Shown in pieces: positions 21,606-30,217 of a stretch of 64,000 nt of DNA. Position 1 is the first letter of the stretch. Each line of letters starts with the position of its first letter. A model generated the notes under the pieces. It worked only from the letters and a program-made list of their open reading frames with translations, had not been told where the DNA came from and made no database searches. This DNA is from Strigamia acuminata. Taxonomy: Eukaryota; Arthropoda; Chilopoda; Geophilomorpha; Linotaeniidae. The stretch covers positions 3,041,087-3,105,086 of the forward strand of contig OX442314.1 in assembly GCA_949358305.1 (NCBI GenBank), given 5' to 3'. Position numbers and translations under genes: made by a program.

Positions 21606-21739
21606 ATAAGGACCACGAGGCGCACGGACCCGAATTTTTGGCGCATATGCATCGGATCAATAAATTGTCGGGCGCGAACGTGACGGTTTATCACAATTTT
21701 TGCGACGAGGTGAATCATTATCGCACTCACGTGGAGATC

Positions 21740-21895
21740 GATCGGTCGCAATCATTCGACCAACAAAAACGAATATGCGCCTCCGTATTTCCAGTCGAAG
21801 ATAAAAACCAAACGGCTTTCTCGAACTCTGTGAAACACAGAGCCACCAAGAAAACAAATCCATTTTAAAACACCAATTTTCTAATCAATTTTTCT
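21740..21895 (+). repeat. Dispersed repeat, copy 3, fused to the SPRTN-like reading frame
   Basis: This is the longest of the three copies. It starts ggagatcgatcggtcgcaat immediately after the SPRTN-like codons for YRTHV and runs through aaaaccaaacggctttctcg to attttaaaacaccaattttc. It supplies a 42-residue foreign tail and a stop at 21868. Confidence 0.8.
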
Positions 21896-22116
21896 TTATA
21901 TCGGTGGAAATAGTCACTACGTTTTTTTTTATTCCTTGTGCGATGCAGTGAAGTATCGAGGGGGCGTTTTCAATTTTTAATAGCGTGGTTTTTACCCGTT
22001 GTTTTTTTAATCAGAATTCTTTTCAACCAAGTCGGAAATTTTCCCAGTCGAAAGGAATCCTGGTCGAAAATTTTCCTCAAAATGCATTTTTGTGGTCTCA
22101 AAATGCATTTTTTGGT

Positions 22117-22245
22117 TAAAGTGAATAATTATTTGGCAGATGATGGCTGAAATATCTAACCAGCCACAGGAAATGATGTGATTTACATCACTAAAATGAT
22201 AATTCAGTTGCTATAAGTGGCCTATTGATAAGTCACACCTGGTTT
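22117..22245 (+). mobile_element. Fragment of a Harbinger-family end (MITE remnant)
   Basis: Reads gtgaataattatttggcag, then ccacaggaaatgatgtgatt, tacatcac, gataattcag and cctattgataagtcac. The same succession occurs on the minus strand of 55440-55570, the subterminal region of the inner Harbinger element. No complete termini or duplication were found. Confidence 0.65.
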
Positions 22246-22249
22246 TAAA

Positions 22250-24395
22250 AAAATTGATTTTTAAATGAAATCAAACTATTTCCAATTTCGTGTGTAGGAA
22301 ATTGTTTTGATTCTTACTTGTCTGACATCTAGCGGCGCGTTAACGAATTGAACGACTCGGTTTCCAGGTTTCACGAAACCAAAGCGAGTCCTAATGTGAT
22401 TTTTTTGTTGTTTAAACACAATTGTTGAATCATTTTTGGTAATATTTTCAGAAAAATAAAAAAAGCGAGTGAAAACTGCATCAAAAGTTGCCATTTATTT
22501 TGGAGTATTTGCTGGACGAAAACGAGGTCCGAAGGACAATGGCGCGCACGAGCGTATCGGCGCGCCGGGAATTCTGTTGCTGCCACGATCACCCGTAAAC
22601 AGTGAGTGCATTTTTGCCTTTTCACGTTGTTGGAAACGATAATAAGAATTGAATTGGTGGGCAGAAGAATCTAGATCCGTGAATCGGCAAAATATGGCCG
22701 TAACGCGATCAAAATGTAATCGGAATGCTGAAAAATTCGGTTTGAAATTCCTGAATTTCATTTGTTTGATTGAAATGACAAATGAGCAAATACATCGGAA
22801 AAATTCGGATCGGATTTAGATGACCAAAACCGAAAAGCTGATCGAATCGGATGGTCGGTGTTATTTAATTTTGTATTTGAGCCGACAGATGGCGCGTAGG
22901 TCATGGCAGAATTGACGTACCTAATTGATTGTTGTCAGGTATTACGGCATATTCGTATCGATTAAATCTACTGAGAAGCCAACTGTGGTTTTATCCGTTT
23001 ATCTAAGTTGACAGAAAGACAAGGGGACATGAATGGCGGAGAATAGCGTTAAATATGGGATCGATCTGTTTTTCTAAAAGAATATTAATATTGCTGAATT
23101 GAAAATAGAGTTTAAATTAAAATCAATTACTCACACATGTTTGACTCAAATTTAATTGCTTTAATGAATTAAGACACTACACATTTAACGAGCCAAATTT
23201 TACGTTTAGACTGGTTTAAAAAATATACAGAAAATAAGTTTAAATGACACTGTGAGTGCACCTGCTGTCTACAACGTTGCATTAATTAATCGAAATCAAA
23301 ATTGTACATGATAACTGACAGTTATCTGAATAAATTAATAGAGAGTACATAATAAGTTGGGAATGAAGTTAACAAGTGCTGTGAGATTTTAATCGTGCTT
23401 ACAAGATATAGTATTTCTAAGTTTAACAATAAATGAAGTAATCTAGCTATGTCATAAACTAACAACCAATGTGGAAACTGCAAAACAGTCATCGTTCAGC
23501 TCTCCAATGACCAATCCAAAAGCATGTAACAAACCGCATGTGATAAGAGATAGGTTTTATTTTGTTGGTGCTGCCATCTGTTATGACTCATGTTTGAAAC
23601 ACTCATAACTAATGAGTGTTTCAAACATGTTGCATTCAAATTTAATTCCACATGATGGTATTATTGACTTTGAATTGGTAAATTCTCGTATAAACCAAAC
23701 ACTGAGCTTGATTAATTGTTCTGTTTGGAGAAGTGCATAGGGAGAAACAACGTGAGCACCCTGAAGATTGGTTTACGTAATTTTCAGGAGGTCAGACACA
23801 GTAAGAAGGATGATAATAAAAGAGGATCTGCAAGAGTGCAATTTTGAAATGCAATAAGGTATTGCGGATAATTAGTTCCCTGAATAACAATAACTATTTC
23901 AAATTAAAATGTAGATCTTTGAGAAATAAAAAAGTCGACTTGTTGGTTCAAAACTTCTTCAAGACTGGTTTTATTCTTTCTTTAAACAGCGGTAATTAAA
24001 TATACAAAAAGGAAATGACTAATATTTCTGTGCTACAAGTAAAGCGCACAGAGAAAAGATGACGCGCTCCAAAAGGGGAGCGCAAGATAATTGGTTACAC
24101 ATTTAAAAGTAGGTGAATTCTTGGAATGGAAAAGATAAGTGGTTTAAGGTGAAAAAACAACTATTTTTAACTAAACAAATATAATTTCAAAAGGGTTCAA
24201 ATAAAACACAATAAAATAATAGTTTGTCAAAATCAAACTAACATCACATCAATTCAAATCATTAATGAGCAATTAAAATCAGCAATATATCAAAATTCTC
24301 ACATTATTATAAAAACAATTAAAATTCAATAATCAACATGAAAAACAAATAAACAGTGGCAACAATAATCAAAACGCGTAAAAACGTGTCGGTTT
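22250..24395. other. Spacer and possible BEL/Pao 3' flank; no gene recognised
   Basis: AT-rich, with a CpG-rich island near 22500-22600 (gcgcgcacgagcgtatcggc) that could be a promoter or first exon, but no convincing coding frame. The last kilobase next to the BEL/Pao ORF may contain its 3' end; no matching LTR was found on the other side. Confidence 0.4.
23589..23629. repeat. Perfect 18-bp hairpin
   Basis: catgtttgaaacactcat, loop aacta, then the exact complement atgagtgtttcaaacatg. It is an isolated dyad in an AT-rich spacer, with no terminator-like T run. Confidence 0.85.
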
Positions 24396-27300
24396 TCACA
24401 CTGCCGGCGGCACAGGACCGGGGTGAATCTCCATTTTTATCAAACGTTGAATAGGTCGCCTAAATTTATTACCATTAGGCATTAAAAGTTCGCATGAACG
24501 TGCCACACCATCCTTACTGGGGTGTATGCTGACGACGCGTGCCATTTTCCAATTGATTCTAGATTTTAGTAAATCTTCCACCAACACTACATCTCCCGCT
24601 TGAAGTTGGCAAGTATTTGGTTTTCCCACTTGTCTCTTTAAGTCGACTAAATACTCACGAGACCATCGTCGCCAAAAGTCCATCAAGATGCTTTGGCGTC
24701 TCTTCCATTGGTGGATAAATGACTGCTGAGTCGGTTCGTTCGAGGCAGCGTCTTCAGCAGATGGCAAACTTGTTAGGTTGGTCCCCGTCAAAAAATGGGC
24801 CGGTGTGAGCGCTTCGGGTTCGTTTGGCGCGTCATAGATGTAAGTGATAGGTCTTTTGTTGATGATTGCTTCCACCTGAGTGAGTAAAGTTTCCAATTGA
24901 AAGAAGTTGAGAGAGGCTGATCCTATCGTTTTTTTTAAACAAGATTTGACAGTTTGAATCATCCTCTCCCAAAATCCCCCCCACCAAGGAGCATTCTCAA
25001 CAATAAATTTCCACTCAATTCCCTTTTGAGTTAGGAAATTACGCACGGAGTCGTCTTTCGTATTTCGCAGCAGAGCGTTCAGTTCACGGTTTGTACGATG
25101 GAACGTCGTCCCGTTGTCACTGTAGATGGTCCTAGGCATCCCTCGTCGGCTGATGAAGCGTTCTAGCACGCCTACGAAGTCTGAAGTGGTCAGTGACGGA
25201 ATTAGTTCTAGGTGCACTGCTCGAATATTGGCGCAGGTGAAGAGAGCGATGTATGCCTTCGTCTTCCTTCCTCGTACGATGATTGGGCCTGCGAAATCGA
25301 CTCCGGTAATGGCGAATGGGCTGCACTGTGACACTCGATCAAAAGGTAGTTGTCCGGGCACTTCTCTCATCAATCGTCCATTTATTCTCTTGCAAGTCAC
25401 ACACTTATTTAGGATTGTTTTCAAGGTTCTCCTCGCGGCTGGCGTCCAGTAATTCTGACGGAAGTATGCCAGGGTGGCTGTCAAACCGCAATGGAAAACC
25501 TGAGAATGTGAAAACGATAAAATTAATTTGGTGAGTGCGTGATCGGACGGGAGAAGCACGGGGGAGTTTGCAGTGATGGCGTCTTTGGAGTTCCTGAGTC
25601 GAGTGTCCAATTTGAGCACGCCAGAAACGTCTAGATAAACGTTTAGGTTTTGCAGTTTCGAGTCGGTCAACGGCCTTTCGTTTTGTAGTCGTGTCATCTC
25701 GATCTCGTAACATTCTCTTTGTGCAGCTCGGATCAGCGTCGTCTCGGCCTGTTTGAGTTCGACGATGGTCAATGGTCCTCGAATCTTATTTGAGACGTCG
25801 ACAGTTCGTGTATTGGCGGCGAATCTCAGCATCCAAGCCGTGACCCGTCGTAATCGACTGAACGAGCTAAATTTGGTGAAAATAAATTCGTCCGACTCGT
25901 CTGCAATTTCCACATTAGAATTCGGCCAATCGTCACGAGGGCCTCGCATCCAATCTGGTCTGTTCCACCACAGCTGGTCGGTCATCAATTCGTCGACCAT
26001 CAGGCCGCGTGTCAAGCGGTCAGCAGGATTGTCGATGCCCGGTACGTGACGCCAATTGTCGATTTTTGACTTTTCTCGAATCTCCAGCACTCTGTTCTGT
26101 ATAAATGTTGGCGGCCTTTTAGCTGTGTTGCGGATCCAATGTATGCATATTTGGGAGTCGGTCCAGTAATGAATTTCACGGCATCTTGTCACCTCTTTAA
26201 TTTGGTCGGCCATGCGGACTGCTACCAAAGCTCCCATTAGTTCCAATTTTGGCAATGTTAATGGCTTGACTGGTGCCACCCTACATTTAGAAAAAATAAA
26301 AAAGGAATTGATTAAGTCTTCCGTGGTGTCTTGAATGTAGGCGACAGCACCGTACGCCTTGGGGCTTGCATCGGAAAAAATATGGATCTCGCAATTCATT
26401 TCATTTCTCACTCCCAGCCATCTTGGAATTTGGAATTCACTCAATTTTGGAATTTGTTCTGCCCATTTAAGCCAGTTGAGTCTAAGAGCATCATCCAATT
26501 TTTCATCCCATTCCAATTTTCTCAGCCAAAGTGATTGGAAAAAGATTCTTGCAGTGACGGTAAATGGCGTGACGAATCCGAGTGGGTCAAATATCTGGGC
26601 GGAGATTTGGACTACTTCTCTTTTCGTCACTGTTGTGCTGTCTACGCTCGATATATTTTCGATTTGTAGACTCAGTTTGTCTGAAGTTGGATCCCATTTC
26701 AGTCCCAGCACTTTGGATTCTTCATTTGATGTCACCTTTGCATCTGCAGGATCTTCTTTTCTGAATATTTCGCGTAGTTCAGGAGAATTAGTCTGCCATT
26801 TTACCAGTTGCATGCCGGCTGATGAGAGCATTTCGCGAGCTTGTTCGAATGTCCTCACTGCCTGGTCAATGTCGTCCACCGACGTGATCAAATCGTCCAC
26901 GTATAAAAATCGACAAAGTAATTCGTATGTGGCGGGATATTTGTCTTGGTAGATCTTGATGTGGCGTTTGATGGTCGCATTTAAAAGGAAAGGGCTGGGC
27001 GCTGCGCCGAAGAGAACGCGCGTTTGACGTAGTACTCGAATTTTGGCTCGTCCTGTTCCGTCCCAGTCTGCGCAAACCCACAGAAAACGTGTTACGTCTC
27101 GATCCTTTACTTCAATTTCGATCATGTGGAACGCCTTGCGAATATCCGACGTCTCAGCGATTTTTCGGAGTCTAAATTTCATCAATACAACGATTAGGGA
27201 CGGCAAAAAGTTTATACCTTTGGACAGGCAATCGTTTAGCGATAGCTGCCCCTTTCGATGGGCTGACGCGTCGAACACGATCCTCAGTTTTGTTGTAACT

Positions 27301-27698
27301 CTTTCTTCTTTTATTATTGGCCTGTGTGGCATGTAATAAATCGGGTTGGACGTGTCTCCGGTCACTTCTTCAACGATGCCTTGTTCCAATTGTTCCTCGA
27401 TGACCTTTTTATATTCTAAATACAAATTAGGCTGTCGTCGGAATTTTCTAAGCAAATTCATGAAACGCTGCTCTGCAATGGTAAAATTATCTTCCAGCTC
27501 GTTGCTGTCGACGACCCACGGCAGTGCAACCGAGTAGTTGGTTCCAGTCCATCGTATTGATTCGTTGAATTTGCGCAGAACTTCGACTTCGTCCGTGTCT
27601 TCCATCGACTCATGCTGGATTCCAATGGCCTCCAATTCCCAGAGTTTCTTCATGATGTCATCTGTGGATTGTACAAGGGTGATTTTATTTGTTCTCAC
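24396..27698 (-). CDS. BEL/Pao Pol (RT-RNase H-integrase) ORF
   Basis: 1100 codons. The order is RT, RNase H of the Peptidase_A17/Pao type, H2C2 zinc module (HCGLTATLAYF...CVTCKR), then the integrase DDE core and a C-terminal domain ending PGPVPPAV. It runs antiparallel to most flanking elements but in the same direction as the DEG/ENaC exons to its right. The stop at 24396 appears natural for the family. Confidence 0.9.
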   Translation of the reverse strand: MRTNKITLVQSTDDIMKKLWELEAIGIQHESMEDTDEVEVLRKFNESIRWTGTNYSVALPWVVDSNELEDNFTIAEQRFMNLLRKFRRQPNLYLEYKKVIEEQLEQGIVEEVTGDTSNPIYYMPHRPIIKEERVTTKLRIVFDASAHRKGQLSLNDCLSKGINFLPSLIVVLMKFRLRKIAETSDIRKAFHMIEIEVKDRDVTRFLWVCADWDGTGRAKIRVLRQTRVLFGAAPSPFLLNATIKRHIKIYQDKYPATYELLCRFLYVDDLITSVDDIDQAVRTFEQAREMLSSAGMQLVKWQTNSPELREIFRKEDPADAKVTSNEESKVLGLKWDPTSDKLSLQIENISSVDSTTVTKREVVQISAQIFDPLGFVTPFTVTARIFFQSLWLRKLEWDEKLDDALRLNWLKWAEQIPKLSEFQIPRWLGVRNEMNCEIHIFSDASPKAYGAVAYIQDTTEDLINSFFIFSKCRVAPVKPLTLPKLELMGALVAVRMADQIKEVTRCREIHYWTDSQICIHWIRNTAKRPPTFIQNRVLEIREKSKIDNWRHVPGIDNPADRLTRGLMVDELMTDQLWWNRPDWMRGPRDDWPNSNVEIADESDEFIFTKFSSFSRLRRVTAWMLRFAANTRTVDVSNKIRGPLTIVELKQAETTLIRAAQRECYEIEMTRLQNERPLTDSKLQNLNVYLDVSGVLKLDTRLRNSKDAITANSPVLLPSDHALTKLILSFSHSQVFHCGLTATLAYFRQNYWTPAARRTLKTILNKCVTCKRINGRLMREVPGQLPFDRVSQCSPFAITGVDFAGPIIVRGRKTKAYIALFTCANIRAVHLELIPSLTTSDFVGVLERFISRRGMPRTIYSDNGTTFHRTNRELNALLRNTKDDSVRNFLTQKGIEWKFIVENAPWWGGFWERMIQTVKSCLKKTIGSASLNFFQLETLLTQVEAIINKRPITYIYDAPNEPEALTPAHFLTGTNLTSLPSAEDAASNEPTQQSFIHQWKRRQSILMDFWRRWSREYLVDLKRQVGKPNTCQLQAGDVVLVEDLLKSRINWKMARVVSIHPSKDGVARSCELLMPNGNKFRRPIQRLIKMEIHPGPVPPAV

Positions 27699-27855
27699 CG
27701 TTGTTGCAAGGATGTGTGTGCCATTGGTTGTTTGTCCATGCAGTGTCCACCCAAAGTTTGTGTTAACCGCGATTAAGTTGTCTTCGATGAATTCAGTTCT
27801 CTTGGTCGTAATTTTCCAGTAGTTGTCCAGTAGTTGTCGACTCCTTTAAACCCGT
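24396..27855 (-). mobile_element. BEL/Pao retrotransposon polyprotein, 5'-truncated
   Basis: An uninterrupted 1100-residue ORF (27698 to 24396) plus about 50 upstream codons in frame (NYWKITTKRTEF to GWTLHGQTTNGTH) covers the end of the protease, the Pao-type reverse transcriptase (KLRIVFDASA; FLYVDDLITSVDD near residue 270), RNase H (DASPKAYGAVAY), the zinc-binding integrase module and the DDE core (GVDFAGPI, YSDNGTTFH, WWGGFWERM). Gag, the protease start and LTRs are missing. At about 27825-27850 an 11-bp direct repeat, aactactggac, makes a frameshift just where GVDNYW should continue. The copy is thus 5'-truncated, although the RT-IN part is intact. Confidence 0.85.
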
Positions 27856-27869
27856 GGAATTAAGGACAA

Positions 27870-29229
27870 TCAAAATTGAAGAAGAGAAAATAAGGAGAAA
27901 CCAGTGAGAATGCCAATAATAGATCCAATCTGACACAACAACTTTACAATAGTAACCTCTTGCTGTTCTTCAATTATTTCTCTGATGTTATTTTCAAACA
28001 TGTAATGTCGTGCCTAAACTCAATAAAGACACAACACATCGATTCGTAGTTAATTCCAATCTGACTTTAATCGGCCTTCAATGACCTTTATAACCTCGTG
28101 CACCCAACCTTGATGCTTTCGCCCTCTAGTGGCCAATTATACAAACATTCATATAAACACTACATTACAAAACATATACCAAACAAACGGTTGTGAATCG
28201 CGCTCTAAGCTGTTGATAATTGAAGGATTGTAGATGGTTTCTTGACAAGATGCTTTGCAGGAACAGTCTTTTCGGGGGTTTGTCTTGAACAGAGTTTTCA
28301 AATATGTCTCGTAAATTGTTTTAGCCGTCTCTTGAGATAGGCAAAGGGGAAATTTATTCTTATCCATGGATGGAAGTCTAGTAATACAACAATATTTACT
28401 GGAAATACACAGTGTGCCATGACACATCATTTTTTTCAGTTATTAAAAATTGAGCAAACGCTTGAACTGTTTGGGGTAGCAACTTAGCAAGGTAGATCAA
28501 ATGTGGCAAATTAAATTTATTGGTAACAATGACAATTGCTTATAATCATTTTTTCCAATGATTTTAGATTCTATCTTTGAAAGTTTTAAAAATAAATAAT
28601 ATTATTGTGAAGTTTGGGGTTGACCACACACGAGGGGTCAACAGCGTCACGTCGCCGGGGGGCATTTGGACGTGACACCAATACGTCCGATAGGCGTTAG
28701 AAGGTCGGAACCAATAGGAACCGACCATCTTTGTATTTTAATCTATTGTTTTTAAGAATAAAGGTCACTTTGAATTTGGAGAAGAAGGCGAGTGTGTCGC
28801 AGACCAGTGGGTCCGCCATCTTGATTTTTCGAGGCAAAAGGGCGATAGTTCACATTATCATTCATTTTCAAAGTTGTGGCAAGTCTTTTTTTTAAAAAAT
28901 TTAACAGTTCTGAAACAGTTTTTCTTCAGACGATTAAACTGTTTAATTTTTAAACTAAATGAATGGTGCTCTACACCTTTTTGCTGTTTTTGCTGTTTAT
29001 AAATGGAAACCTGAATACACCTGCTGCTACCAATAAATTTGCTCCATTTGATTGTTAGGAATATACTCAAACAATGTATGATTTGTAAATTGCAAAGTGG
29101 GATGCACGATAATTAGTAGATGAATTACAAGGTACCTGCAATTGAAAGTTTGTTGCTCGAGTATCTTTTCATAGCAGTTTTCTTCACATCTTAAAACTTC
29201 ATCATTTGGTCTGCAAGGACTTCTCAAGG
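27870..29229 (-). CDS. DEG/ENaC sodium channel, C-terminal half (exons)
   Basis: DEG/ENaC proteins are trimeric amiloride-sensitive cation channels with two membrane segments and a cysteine-rich ectodomain. Three exons are visible on the minus strand. About 29229-29137 reads RSPCRPNDEVLRCEENCYEK then QQTFNC before a donor. About 28400-28180 reads KYCCITRLPSMDKNKFPLC and DCSCKASCQETIYNPS, the typical C-x-C-x3-C ...Y pattern that ends the ectodomain. 28013-27870 reads IIEEQQEVTIVKLLCQIGSI then IGILTGFSLFSLLQF, the second membrane segment with a G-x-S filter motif, before a stop. The first membrane segment was not found. A solo LTR lies in the intron between the first two exons. The exon limits of the middle exon are approximate. 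Confidence 0.6.
28606..28854 (+). mobile_element. Solo LTR inside a DEG/ENaC intron
   Basis: 249 bp from TGTGAAGTTTGGGG to GTTCACA, flanked by the 4-bp duplication TTAT. It shares its layout with the LTRs at 59751 and 61685: tgtg-agttt-gggtt start, a gtcac...gggggc...ggac block, cgtccgatag-cgtt, and an aataaag near the 3' part. So it is a diverged member of that LTR family left after LTR-LTR recombination. Orientation is inferred from the aataaag. Confidence 0.65.
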
Positions 29230-29439
29230 TATTTAATCGAACAAGCTGGAAAGATTAAAAAACTAAATGTGAGCCCTTGAACAAATTGGGGCCAAGAACC
29301 AAAGAAAAATTTGATTTTTTCAAAACTGTCGATAATTTCTCAAATTTGTTAGTTGGTTAAGCAGTGATAAACTTGTCAAATAACGGTCGGCGCATTCAAA
29401 AGCACTCGTTAAACATTTTTTATTTTTATTTATACTTTT

Positions 29440-29800
29440 TTATACACATAAATTAGCACATCTACACTCTGATTCTATACCATCTAAGGTGATAAGTTCT
29501 TCTATTTGTTCGAACTGATTCAAAGTGTCTTTGTCATTGCATTCCGGTAGATTTCTCGCTTCATAAAATGGATATCTAATGTGACAACCTTTATTTAAGT
29601 TAACTTCTAATTTTTATTAATAGCAGTCAGATAAAAAAAATATTTTTCAAATGTTTTGATTTGCGATTTATGCACAGAAATAAATATTCTTTTATCGAAT
29701 TCTGTTATTGAGTCGAATTAAAAAACTTACTTGCATTTCATTCTTTTGACGAGACATGGGCTTAAACAATCGTGTAAATTATTATCGCATGGATTTTTCT
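29440..29800 (-). pseudogene. Second DEG/ENaC cysteine-rich fragment, tandem to the first
   Basis: On the minus strand 29800-29733 reads CDNNLHDCLSPCLVKRMKCK before a donor GTAAG. About 29585-29445 reads RYPFYEARNLPECNDKD and then ESECRCANLC followed by a stop. This is the same pair of ectodomain exons as at 29229-28180, in the same orientation, but with no second membrane segment between it and the next copy. It is a truncated tandem paralogue or an unresolved alternative exon set. Confidence 0.5.
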
Positions 29801-30217
29801 TAGTGTTGATATAATGATACTAAAATAAATGTTTCAAATTCCTGTATTATTATGGGGCCTTCCTTAAATAACACAGCATCTTAAGGCGGTCTTTTTTATT
29901 ATCTTTTTTTCTAGGGAGGAAGGGAGGGAATTTGTTACGACATTGTAACAGAAATTTGATGTTACATGTTCATGTTAACTCTAGTCCACCAAAACCCAAC
30001 ATTATGTAAACTACGGATGGCCCTTATTACATATTAGTAAATAATTAGCAATTGTGCTTAAATAAAGCTGATAGACCCAAGAATTACTTTTTATTAATGG
30101 CTAGAAAATAATTCTCTTTTCTGTGTGAATAATTATCAATTTAATCCTTACTTCTTGCACTCTAATCCCAACTGTATGTTTGTCATGTTTTATTTGTAGG
30201 CCTTGCATCAGTATACT
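29801..30217. other. AT-rich spacer left of the large Ty3/gypsy element
   Basis: About 400 bp of AT-rich sequence; nothing was recognised. It is cut at 30218 by the retrotransposon LTR, which may have separated upstream DEG/ENaC exons. Confidence 0.5.

Larger units (their letters stand above)
15711..21868 (+). pseudogene. SPRTN: SPRTN/DVC1-like DNA-protein crosslink protease, split by a retrotransposon and 3'-truncated
   Basis: SPRTN is a DNA-dependent zinc metalloprotease that degrades proteins crosslinked to DNA during replication. Exons 15711-15801 and 15861-16002, then 16060-16213, join in frame and resume at 21611 beyond an inserted retrotransposon. Visible are DIDLALALQMQEEE near the start, WETIDPAPDVHRLFLQFND, LLKLRPRKDLVETLLHEMIH with zinc ligands H115 and H119 and catalytic E116, then after the insertion DHEAHGPEF with the third ligand H134, and YHNFCDEVNHYRTH. 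Removing the element and one copy of its 5-bp duplication restores the frame. After V172 homology stops and a dispersed repeat adds a 42-residue unrelated tail, so the second half of the SprT zinc-binding module, PCNA- and ubiquitin-binding parts are missing. Either the locus is a truncated copy, or the tail loss is a second lesion. Confidence 0.85.

Noticed and set aside
22495-22761. 88-codon minus-strand ORF over a CpG-rich patch
   Set aside because: No recognisable domain, splice partner or start context; the CpG patch may be a promoter, but the ORF cannot be supported.
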